This document shows positions 25,205 through 32,053 of a DNA stretch of 32,749 nucleotides, piece after piece. How positions within the stretch are numbered: position 1 is the stretch's first letter; each line of letters begins with the position of its first letter. Location of the stretch: the NCBI GenBank assembly GCA_913058555.1, contig CAJXRJ010000003.1:1-32749 (forward strand). Reading direction: 5' to 3'. Position numbers and translations under genes: made by a program. The stretch comes from an uncultured bacterium (lineage in GTDB: Bacteria; Planctomycetota; UBA1135; GCA-002686595). A model generated the notes under the pieces. It made no database searches. It was not told the origin of the DNA and saw only the letters and a program-made list of their open reading frames with translations.

Positions 25205-26248
25205 ATGCATATCACCCAACTACGTCTGCTTGCCACCCTCTTTGCCGCCCTGGCTGGATGCGCCGGGGTCGCCAGTCCCGAAGGCGTTCCACTTAGGGAT
25301 GCCATTCTGGAACTGCCCCGCGTCGCGCCAAGCGTGCCGCCGCTGACCGATTCGTCACGGATCGACTATGAGGCACTCCGCACCTCTCGGCCGGCTCCCT
25401 CGACGACGGAGTACCAACTTGGTCCGGGGGATGAACTTGCGGTGTTTGTCGCTGGGCACCCCGACCTTAGTGGCCGCTTTGTCCTGGGGCCCGATGGGCG
25501 CCTCGGCTTTCCCTTGATCGGGAGCGTCTCTCTTACGGAATCAACCCGTGACGAGGCTGCCCGGTCGCTTGCGGGGAAGCTGGCGCCGTACCTTGCGACA
25601 CCCCCGTCCGTCGTGGTGGATGTGACGCGCTACGTAAACAACAAGGTCTATGTGCTTGGCCGCGTCGAGCAGCCTGGGATCGTCGAACTGACGGGCAGTG
25701 GGACGCTGCTCCAGGCAATTGCTGCTGCAGGAGGGCTGCCAGTACGCGAGTTCCGCGCGCTGCTCTCTCGGGCAGCCATTGTCCGGGGGAGAGACGAGAT
25801 ACTCTGGATCGACCTCATCGACCTCCTTCAGAACGGCAATGTCGCGCTCAACGTCCCGCTGCGGAACGGCGATGTTGTCTACATCCCGGACTCGGAGGAT
25901 GCGTCGGTATTCGTGATGGGTGAGGTCGCCACGCCCGGGGCAGTGCAGATCAAAGCGCGCCTCCGCCTGACGCAGGCCCTAGCACGTGCGGGCGGGCCGA
26001 CGGAGGATGCAGATCTGAGTCGGATCTACCTTCTGCGGCCGAATCCCGGTGGAGAGACGATCAAGCCGATGGTCATGGACCTATCTGCGTTACTCGAGAC
26101 TGGTGACTTCGGTGAGGACGTGGAGTTGCTACGCGGGGACATCCTGTACATCGCACGCTCAGGCATGGGCGACGTTGGCTACACGCTCTCAAAGCTCTCT
26201 CTCGGTTTTCCGCTTGTCTTCGCCGGCGCCACCCTGGGAGGAAATTGA
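25205..26248 (+). CDS. Outer-membrane polysaccharide export lipoprotein (Wza/GumB-like)
   Basis: 347 aa. A lipoprotein signal peptide ends 'LFAALAGC', with Cys19 acylated. Residues about 68-142 are the polysaccharide export domain, opening with 'YQLGPGDELAVFVAGHPDLS' and 'RFVLGPDGRLGFPLIGSVSL'. Two SLBB domains follow: about 146-225 ('KVYVLGRVEQPGIVEL', 'AIAAAGGL', 'LRNGDVVYIPDS') and about 234-317 ('SVFVMGEVATPGAVQI', 'ALARAGGP', 'LLRGDILYIARS'). Oligomers of such proteins form the outer-membrane channel for the polymer, docking onto the inner-membrane co-polymerase. The tail after residue 318 is short and hydrophobic, where Wza places its amphipathic helix barrel. The stop shares a base with the next gene (TGATG). 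Confidence 0.9.
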   Translation: MHITQLRLLATLFAALAGCAGVASPEGVPLRDAILELPRVAPSVPPLTDSSRIDYEALRTSRPAPSTTEYQLGPGDELAVFVAGHPDLSGRFVLGPDGRLGFPLIGSVSLTESTRDEAARSLAGKLAPYLATPPSVVVDVTRYVNNKVYVLGRVEQPGIVELTGSGTLLQAIAAAGGLPVREFRALLSRAAIVRGRDEILWIDLIDLLQNGNVALNVPLRNGDVVYIPDSEDASVFVMGEVATPGAVQIKARLRLTQALARAGGPTEDADLSRIYLLRPNPGGETIKPMVMDLSALLETGDFGEDVELLRGDILYIARSGMGDVGYTLSKLSLGFPLVFAGATLGGN

Positions 26249-28227
26249 TGAAGGAGCTCTTCGAACTCGGCGATGAGGCACTGGTGTCGCCCGGCGCGGC
26301 GTTGCCCGGAGGGGCTATGGCGGCGAAGATGGAGTCACCTTCGGTCGGGGGCCCTGCGGACCTCGCGAGGCTTGCAGTCTCGGCTGTCTGGCGCCGCTGG
26401 TACGTGGTCCTCGGCGTAGCGCTTCCGTTGGGGGCACTATCAGTCTTTGCCGCGGCGAAGAAGTTCCAGCCCGCGTTTGCCGCCGAAGCGATGATCGAGG
26501 TCGCGCCGACGGTTCCGAGCGTGGCATTCACCGATGAACAGTGGCGCGCGCAATCGATCCACGGGTTCTATGACAATTACATGCGCACTCTGATGCGCTT
26601 GGCGAAGGTCCGTCCCGTGCTGGAGGGCGCAAGGCAGCGCCTCAGCGACGACGGGATCAACTGGCGCCCACCGGCGGTGACAGAGGCGGAGTCCACCGAC
26701 CACTTAGGGGCCCGAATACAGGTGAATGCGATCCGAGAGACACACCTCTTCTCGGTGCGCTTTGAGGACGCCGATCCAGGGCTCGTGGCGCCGGTGGCCA
26801 ATGCGGTCACCACGTCTCTTCTGACTCACCTAGAGGAGACCGCTGCTGAGCAGCGGAGGAAGCGCCGCGAGATCATCGAGGATGAGCGAGAACGCCTTCG
26901 GTTGCAGCTCAGGGATACTTATGCGGCCCTCGAGCCCATGAGCGCCCGATTAGGGAGTGCGTTGATCGATGACCGCCACAATGTCTTCTTCGAACGCCTC
27001 AATACGCTCACCGAGGGCATGACCAAGGTATTCGTCGACCGCGTTCGAAGGGAGGGCGAACTGGAGGGGGTGCGGAAGCGAGCCTCGCTGCTTCTTCAGG
27101 AGGTTCCTTTTGGGGAACTTGAGGCCCTCGTTGATGAGGACCGAGCGGTGGCCGACGCACGCGTGACCCAAGGGCGCCTCGCCCGGGAGATCGAGAGTTC
27201 TACGGGGGCGCTTTCCGATGAACACCCGGAGAGGGCGCAGGCCCTCAAGCGGCTGGCCTCTGCGAGAGCTCAGGGGGACCAAATCGAAGAGGGGGCCCGG
27301 GTCCGGATTCGCGCGAGGCTGCAGTCCCAGCGCGAGGAGCAGGCGGCTCGCTTGTTGACCGCTGCCGAAGGAAGCGTCGAAGGGGCGCGGTGGAGTGAGG
27401 AACGGATGCAGAACGTACTCGGGGATGCCGAGGAACAGCTCGTGGAGCATGGTCGAGCCCAGATCGTGGCGCGGGAGCTTCGCACGGAGGCTGATCGGCT
27501 GCTGGCCACCATGCGGATGTTGGACCAGAGGGTGGACGAGCTCCAGATGGAAGCAAACGCCGCATCCCGCGTTGTCCTCCGAGCTCCTGCGGTAGAGCCG
27601 CGCCGTCCGACGGGGGACAAGCGGCCGGTCGTTGCGCTTGTTGGTCTGTTGTTCAGTGGCGCTCTCGGACTAGCCTTGGGGATCGCATTGGAATGGCTCC
27701 GGCAGCCTGTTCGTCGCGACGCGGACCTCAAGGAGCTTGGACCCGTGACGCGGATGGACGAACGCAGTCGGGCACGGCTTGCGTTTCAGCTGAGCTCCGC
27801 CACGCGGCCCACGCTACTGATGGGGATGGCCGGCGTCTGCGCGGAGGAACTCCGCGCCGTTGGGGCGGACCTGGTCGGACGCGTGGCGACGATCGGCGAG
27901 GTGGTCTGGTTTGACTTGCTCCCCGGCTGCGCGCCTGGAAGAGAGGGTCCTGTGGGGGTGCAAGCGATCCGCCTTGACTCGACAGACCAGGTAGTCCTGC
28001 CAGCTCCGGAAGTGACGCAACGGATCGCAGCGGCCGCCCAGCGCCAGAGGGTTCTCGGTACGGTGCTAGCAGATCCTCATCCGGATCCCGCTGCGAGCGT
28101 TCGCGATCTGGGTTGCGACGTCGTCCTCGTCGTTCGCCGGCACCGAACCCGGCTGGCCTGGGCTAAGGATGCGGCCGCGTCCGGACTTGTGGTTCGCGGG
28201 GTTCTCGTACTCGAACGGAGGGGATGA
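26248..28227 (+). CDS. Wzc-like chain-length/co-polymerase protein with degenerate kinase-like domain
   Basis: 659 aa. A Wzz-type topology: helix 1 at about 51-69 ('WYVVLGVALPLGALSVFAAA'), a long periplasmic part rich in coiled coil (about 190-450, 'RRKRREIIEDERERLRLQLR'), and helix 2 at about 460-482 ('VVALVGLLFSGALGLALGIA'). The cytoplasmic 515-659 aligns in outline with BY-kinases ('VVWFDLLPG' at the Walker A' place, 'DVVLVVRRHRTRLAWAKDAA', 'GLVVRGVLVLE'), but there is no Walker A GKT/S and no C-terminal tyrosine cluster. The domain is thus probably catalytically dead. It should set chain length and couple Wzy to export. GGAGG 6 nt before ATG sets the start. Confidence 0.82.
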   Translation: MKELFELGDEALVSPGAALPGGAMAAKMESPSVGGPADLARLAVSAVWRRWYVVLGVALPLGALSVFAAAKKFQPAFAAEAMIEVAPTVPSVAFTDEQWRAQSIHGFYDNYMRTLMRLAKVRPVLEGARQRLSDDGINWRPPAVTEAESTDHLGARIQVNAIRETHLFSVRFEDADPGLVAPVANAVTTSLLTHLEETAAEQRRKRREIIEDERERLRLQLRDTYAALEPMSARLGSALIDDRHNVFFERLNTLTEGMTKVFVDRVRREGELEGVRKRASLLLQEVPFGELEALVDEDRAVADARVTQGRLAREIESSTGALSDEHPERAQALKRLASARAQGDQIEEGARVRIRARLQSQREEQAARLLTAAEGSVEGARWSEERMQNVLGDAEEQLVEHGRAQIVARELRTEADRLLATMRMLDQRVDELQMEANAASRVVLRAPAVEPRRPTGDKRPVVALVGLLFSGALGLALGIALEWLRQPVRRDADLKELGPVTRMDERSRARLAFQLSSATRPTLLMGMAGVCAEELRAVGADLVGRVATIGEVVWFDLLPGCAPGREGPVGVQAIRLDSTDQVVLPAPEVTQRIAAAAQRQRVLGTVLADPHPDPAASVRDLGCDVVLVVRRHRTRLAWAKDAAASGLVVRGVLVLERRG

Positions 28228-29532
28228 TTGCAGGCCGCGGTTCTCCTTCCGGTCCTTCTCTTCGTCGCCGTGTGGTTATTCCGCGGCGCTCGGAGTGCTA
28301 TCGTCGGCGTCCTGCTGCCCAGTCTGGTGCTGTTGCCTGCGTATTACGTTTGGAAACTGCCGGGCATTCCGGTGGTGACCTTTCATAACTACCTGGTGGC
28401 CCTTGGGCCGGTGGCGCTCATCAGTGCGCGGATTACCACAGGAGTGCGCCCCGCGCTCACCGACCTTCTGGTGCTCACGGGAGCCATGTGTGCCATCTCC
28501 AGTGAGTGGGGCAATGCGAATTTGCACGAGGCCAAGAACCTGGCGGCGATGATGTTCATGCTGGGCCTGGCCCCGTACTGGATCGGGCGCCTTGTGGCGT
28601 CGTCCGACGGGCTATTGGTCGCATGCATCGGCGTCGTCGTAATGCTCGGCGCTGGCGTGGGCTTCGCATCAGTCTTCGAGGCGCGAATGGGATCGAACCC
28701 CTTTGATTTCTGGCGGGGACGTTGGCCGGGATCCGTGCCTTGGGATGGGGCGCTCTATCGCGCGGGGATTAGACGGTGTGCGGGGCCGTTCGCTCACCCC
28801 ATCTGTGCCGGCTTCTTCTTCTCCATGCTCATTCCGCTCTGGGCGTGGTTGGCCGACCGGAAGCTCCCGTTTCGGTCGCTACAGCGTGTTCTTCTGGGCT
28901 CAGGGCTCTTGTTGGGACTGCTCACTTCGGTGTCGCGAGGGCCCATGCTGGGGGCAATGGTCGGTGTGTTGATCATGCGCTTGGGCTGGTCGCGATGGCG
29001 GCTTCCGATCGCCGCGGTCGCGCTGGCCACCGGTTTGCTCGGGAGCGTGCTGGCTGCGGACAAGGTGGAGGGTTACCTCAGCGTCACCCGGGGGGACGCG
29101 AAGACCGAGTCCCAAGAGACGGCGGCCTACCGCACGGAGATGCTCGTCAACTACCTGGAGGTGGTACGGGAGGAGCCATGGCAAGGATTCGGTCGCTATC
29201 AGGTCCCGGTGGTCAAGGGGCAGAAGTCGATCGATAACCAGTATCTCTTCCTCACCCTCCAGTACGGACTTCCGCATGCCGTGCTCTTCCTTCTGGCGCT
29301 CTTGACGCCGGCGTGCCTTCTTGCCTGGAGGCTCGCATGGGCACCCGTCACCGATCCTCACGGGCGACTCGGGTGGGCCATCGTGGGCTTGCTTTTTGGA
29401 GCGATAGGGACACTGACCACGGTTTTCGCGGGGACGCAAACCGCACAGATTCTGCTTCTGATGCAAGGGATGGCCGTGACACTTACGGGGCGAATCGGTC
29501 GTTCGGCGAGCCTCGGAACGCGGCTACAATGA
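28228..29532 (+). CDS. O-antigen ligase/Wzy-like polymerase, TTG start
   Basis: 434 aa, about 10-12 membrane helices ('AVLLPVLLFVAVWLF', 'LLVACIGVVVMLGAGVGFAS', 'ICAGFFFSMLIPLWAWLA', 'AIVGLLFGAIGTLTTVFAG'). The large external loop before the last helices, 'ETAAYRTEMLVNYLEVVREE' and 'PWQGFGRYQVP', with 'SIDNQYLFLTLQYGLPHAVL', is characteristic of the O-antigen ligase/Wzy (PF04932-type) superfamily. In a locus that also has Wzx- and Wzc-like proteins, polymerase is the likely role. TTG at 28228 directly follows the preceding TGA in the same reading frame, and GGAGGGG lies just upstream. No ATG or GTG near the first helix fits better. Confidence 0.83.
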   Translation: MQAAVLLPVLLFVAVWLFRGARSAIVGVLLPSLVLLPAYYVWKLPGIPVVTFHNYLVALGPVALISARITTGVRPALTDLLVLTGAMCAISSEWGNANLHEAKNLAAMMFMLGLAPYWIGRLVASSDGLLVACIGVVVMLGAGVGFASVFEARMGSNPFDFWRGRWPGSVPWDGALYRAGIRRCAGPFAHPICAGFFFSMLIPLWAWLADRKLPFRSLQRVLLGSGLLLGLLTSVSRGPMLGAMVGVLIMRLGWSRWRLPIAAVALATGLLGSVLAADKVEGYLSVTRGDAKTESQETAAYRTEMLVNYLEVVREEPWQGFGRYQVPVVKGQKSIDNQYLFLTLQYGLPHAVLFLLALLTPACLLAWRLAWAPVTDPHGRLGWAIVGLLFGAIGTLTTVFAGTQTAQILLLMQGMAVTLTGRIGRSASLGTRLQ

Positions 29533-29669
29533 GGAGGTTTACTGAGATTCACGCTGGGGAGAGCCTTAGGGTGACGAACCAACAATCCCTCAGCCGGGGC
29601 ATTTGCTGGCCGCGGCCAGCCTGGGTAGGAGTCCTTGGCGAAAGAACTAGACTAGGTGATGGTGACCCA
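29533..29669 (+). promoter_or_regulatory. Presumed promoter region of the response regulator
   Basis: 137 bp between the polymerase gene and the regulator. I find no GG-N10-GC element here, unlike the four other gene starts in the locus. The regulator may read through from P2 or have a sigma-70-type promoter that I cannot place with confidence. Confidence 0.3.
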
Positions 29670-31133
29670 ATGAATCCCCGACTGCTGCTTGTGGACGATG
29701 ATGCTCACTTGCTTGAGTTGATTCAGCTTCAGCTTCGCGGCGAGAGCCTCGACGTTCGGACCGCCGATTCCGGCGCAGGTGCTATGGAGACTCTCAAGGG
29801 GGCTAGGTTCGACGCCGTAGTGCTCGACCTTGGGCTGCCGGATGCGTCCGGATTGGACATCCTCAAGCGTATCTGCACGACCTACGGAGATACGCCAGTG
29901 GTCATCCTCACCGCGAGGGAGGACGTGGAGAGTGCTGTTGCATGCCTTCGCGCCGGTGCGACCGACTTCTTGAGCAAGCCTTTCGATCGAGCTCGTTTGA
30001 TTGCTTCTGTGCGAGGTGCGTTGACTCAGGGGAAGTTGAAGCGGGAAGTCTCCACGCTGCGCAAGGAGCTACAGCGAGAGGAGGGCTTTGGGTCCTTCCT
30101 CGGGAATTCGCCGGCGCTGGCGAGGTCGTTGGAACTCCTGGGGCGCGCGGCAACGAGCGAGGTAACCGTCCTGATCGAGGGCGAGAGCGGCACTGGCAAG
30201 GAAGTCGCCGCGCGGGCCGTGCATGCTGAGGGCAATCGTGCCGCGGGGCCGTTCCTTGCGATCAACTGCGGAGCGTTGCCGGAAACACTCGTTGAGAGTG
30301 AGTTGTTCGGGCACGAAAAGGGAGCCTTCACCGGGGCGGATTCCCTGCGCCGTGGCTGCTTCGAAGAGGCGAGCGGCGGAACGCTATTCCTCGATGAAGT
30401 CGGGGAGCTGAAACCTGATATCCAGGTGCGACTCCTGCGCGTCCTTCAGGAGCGAACGGTCCAGCGTCTTGGTTCGAGCAAGTCGATCCCGATCGATGTG
30501 CGAATCGTGACCGCGACGAATCGAGACCTCCGCGCGGAGGTCGATGCGGGCCGATTCCGGGAGGACTTGTTTTATCGACTGGCTGTATTCCCTGTGATTT
30601 TACCGCCACTGCGCGATCGCAACGGGGACGTGGACCTCCTGGCGCAAGTGTTCCTTGATCAGTCCGCACGGGAGCTGGGGCGGCCAGCGCGTGGGCTCAG
30701 TCGGGAGGCGCTAGAGGTGCTCGGACGCCACACGTGGCCGGGTAACGTTCGTGAACTGATGAACGTGCTGCAGCGCGCGGTGATCCTGGAAGACAGCGAG
30801 GTCGTGCGTACGGACGCCTTGCCAGCGGCGTTAGTGGAGAGCGCGTTCCCCGAAGGCGTATCGGACGTAGGTGAACGGTCCGAGCCGGCCGCTGCGCACG
30901 CAAGGGCGACTCCCTCGCAGTCAAAGGTCGGAGGGGGACTCGCCTTCGGCGGAGAGGTGCTCCGTTTTGTGGAGTACGAGCGAGCGATCGTGTTGCACGC
31001 ACTCGAATCGACAGGGTGGAGTATCAAGAACACACTTGCGTCCCTAGGGATCGGCCGGGCGACCCTCTACCGAAAGATCGAGCGCTACGGGCTGAGGGAC
31101 GAGCGGGGTGAAGTCCCGCCGTCGGACGATTGA
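29670..31133 (+). CDS. Sigma-54-dependent response regulator (NtrC family)
   Basis: 487 aa, full three-domain architecture. Receiver domain 1-120: acidic pocket 'LLLVDDD' (Asp9-Asp11), phospho-acceptor Asp53 in 'VVLDLGLPD', Lys103 in 'LSKPF'. AAA+ domain about 142-375: Walker A 'GESGTGKE' (171-178), the sigma-54 contact loop 'GAFTGA' (218-223), Walker B 'GGTLFLDE' (236-243), arginine-finger region 'FREDLFYRL' (296-304), 'WPGNVREL' (356-363). C-terminal Fis-type helix-turn-helix about 435-475: 'NTLASLGIGRATLYRKIERY'. All residues needed for ATP hydrolysis and sigma-54 activation are present. No sensor kinase is seen nearby, so its input is unknown. With four sigma-54-type promoters around it, it is very likely the activator of this exopolysaccharide locus. 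Confidence 0.95.
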   Translation: MNPRLLLVDDDAHLLELIQLQLRGESLDVRTADSGAGAMETLKGARFDAVVLDLGLPDASGLDILKRICTTYGDTPVVILTAREDVESAVACLRAGATDFLSKPFDRARLIASVRGALTQGKLKREVSTLRKELQREEGFGSFLGNSPALARSLELLGRAATSEVTVLIEGESGTGKEVAARAVHAEGNRAAGPFLAINCGALPETLVESELFGHEKGAFTGADSLRRGCFEEASGGTLFLDEVGELKPDIQVRLLRVLQERTVQRLGSSKSIPIDVRIVTATNRDLRAEVDAGRFREDLFYRLAVFPVILPPLRDRNGDVDLLAQVFLDQSARELGRPARGLSREALEVLGRHTWPGNVRELMNVLQRAVILEDSEVVRTDALPAALVESAFPEGVSDVGERSEPAAAHARATPSQSKVGGGLAFGGEVLRFVEYERAIVLHALESTGWSIKNTLASLGIGRATLYRKIERYGLRDERGEVPPSDD

Positions 31134-31161
31134 GGCTAATCTCCTCGATTGGATGGCTGGG

Positions 31162-31180
31162 TCGTTCCGATCCGGAACGA
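31162..31180. promoter_or_regulatory. Perfect dyad, candidate enhancer site for the regulator (upstream of P4)
   Basis: TCGTTCCG-ATC-CGGAACGA: perfect 8-bp arms around a 3-bp spacer, 94 bp (centre to GG) upstream of the P4 -24 element and just after the regulator gene. Fis-type helix-turn-helix dimers bind such dyads. A related half-matching copy lies at a similar distance from P3. Confidence 0.6.
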
Positions 31181-31263
31181 TGTACGAGTGGGGCGTTGCT
31201 CGAGCCTGAGACGGAGTGGGGATGGAGGCTCCGCGAGGGACACTGGGAGCTGCCAGGGGGGGC

Positions 31264-31278
31264 TGGCACGACACTTGC
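31264..31278 (+). promoter_or_regulatory. Sigma-54 promoter P4 (sugar transferase)
   Basis: TGGCACGACACTTGC, followed by T: a perfect match to TGGCACG-N4-TTGCW with exact GG-N10-GC spacing. It ends 30 nt before the ATG at 31309, predicting a leader of about 20 nt with AGAGG as ribosome site. Confidence 0.88.
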
Positions 31279-31308
31279 TTCTCGGTGAGTGGGCAGAGGC
31301 CCTTCACT

Positions 31309-32052
31309 ATGAACATCTCCATCGTCAGCCCCCTACGTTCGAACGCGGCGGGAGGCGGCCCGAGGCACGCTTTCGGCGCAAAGAGCGCTCCGCAGTACAT
31401 CCGCCTTTCGGTCAACGTCCAGAGAACCGGGTGGTGGCTTCGTCATCGAATGTACCCCCACGCGAAGCGCGCCATGGACGTTTTGGTGGCAGGCACGGCG
31501 TTGCTCGTGCTGAGCCCCGCCCTCGCGCTCCTCGCGGTCGCAATCCGCTGCCAAGACGGTGGCCCTGCGCTCTATGTGCAGGAGCGAGTGGGACGTGGCG
31601 GGCGCAGATTCCGGTTCCCCAAGCTCCGGAGCATGAGCATGGCGTCGGACGACCTTCGCGAATCGGTGATCGCACAAGCAGGGCAGCAGACCGGCGTGCG
31701 CTTCAAGGATCGCCGGGACCCACGGATTACGCCTTTGGGTCGGATCCTGCGCCGAACGAGCCTGGATGAGCTCCCTCAGCTCTGGAGTGTTCTCGTCGGG
31801 GACATGTCGCTGGTCGGGCCCCGCCCGCCGCTTCCATCGGAGGTCGAGGCTTACGACCGCCGCACGTGGAGGCGGTTGGATGTCCCACCCGGGCTCACAT
31901 GCACCTGGCAGGTCAGCGGCAGGTCCGACATTGACTTTCAGCAACAGGTGGACCTCGACCTAGACTACGTGCAATGCCGAGGCCTCTGGGTCGATCTGGC
32001 GCTCTTGGCGAGGACGCCGGTGGCTGTTCTCACCGGCCGTGGGGCCTACTGA
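31309..32052 (+). CDS. Polyprenyl-phosphate sugar-phosphate transferase (initiating enzyme)
   Basis: 247 aa, PF02397-type bacterial sugar transferase of the short form. A 50-residue N-terminus leads to 'KRAMDVLVAGTALLVLSPAL', the membrane-inserted helix. Catalytic part: 'ALYVQERVGRGGRRFRFPKL' with 'RSM', 'RRDPRITPLGRILRRTSLDE', 'LPQLWSVLVGDMSLVGPRPP', and 'PPGLTCTWQVSGRSDI', 'VDLDLDYV'. These are the conserved blocks, including the Asp-Glu pair of 'SLDELPQ'. The enzyme moves a sugar-1-phosphate from a nucleotide sugar onto undecaprenyl phosphate, the first step of repeat-unit synthesis. The multi-helix N-terminal part of WbaP/WcaJ is absent, as in PglC-like enzymes. The start at 31309 follows from P4 and AGAGG 9 nt upstream. 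The longer frame from 31216 would run through the promoter. Confidence 0.92.
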   Translation: MNISIVSPLRSNAAGGGPRHAFGAKSAPQYIRLSVNVQRTGWWLRHRMYPHAKRAMDVLVAGTALLVLSPALALLAVAIRCQDGGPALYVQERVGRGGRRFRFPKLRSMSMASDDLRESVIAQAGQQTGVRFKDRRDPRITPLGRILRRTSLDELPQLWSVLVGDMSLVGPRPPLPSEVEAYDRRTWRRLDVPPGLTCTWQVSGRSDIDFQQQVDLDLDYVQCRGLWVDLALLARTPVAVLTGRGAY

Positions 32053-32053
32053 T

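Noticed and set aside
29500..29520. CGTTC-N11-GAACG near the end of the polymerase gene as an autoregulatory site
   Set aside because: The spacing differs by 4 bp from the dyad at P4 and it lies in coding sequence; probably chance.
29590..29620. GGGGCATTTGCTGGC as a sigma-54 promoter for the regulator
   Set aside because: The bases 10 nt before the GC of TTGC are not GG, so the essential spacing fails.
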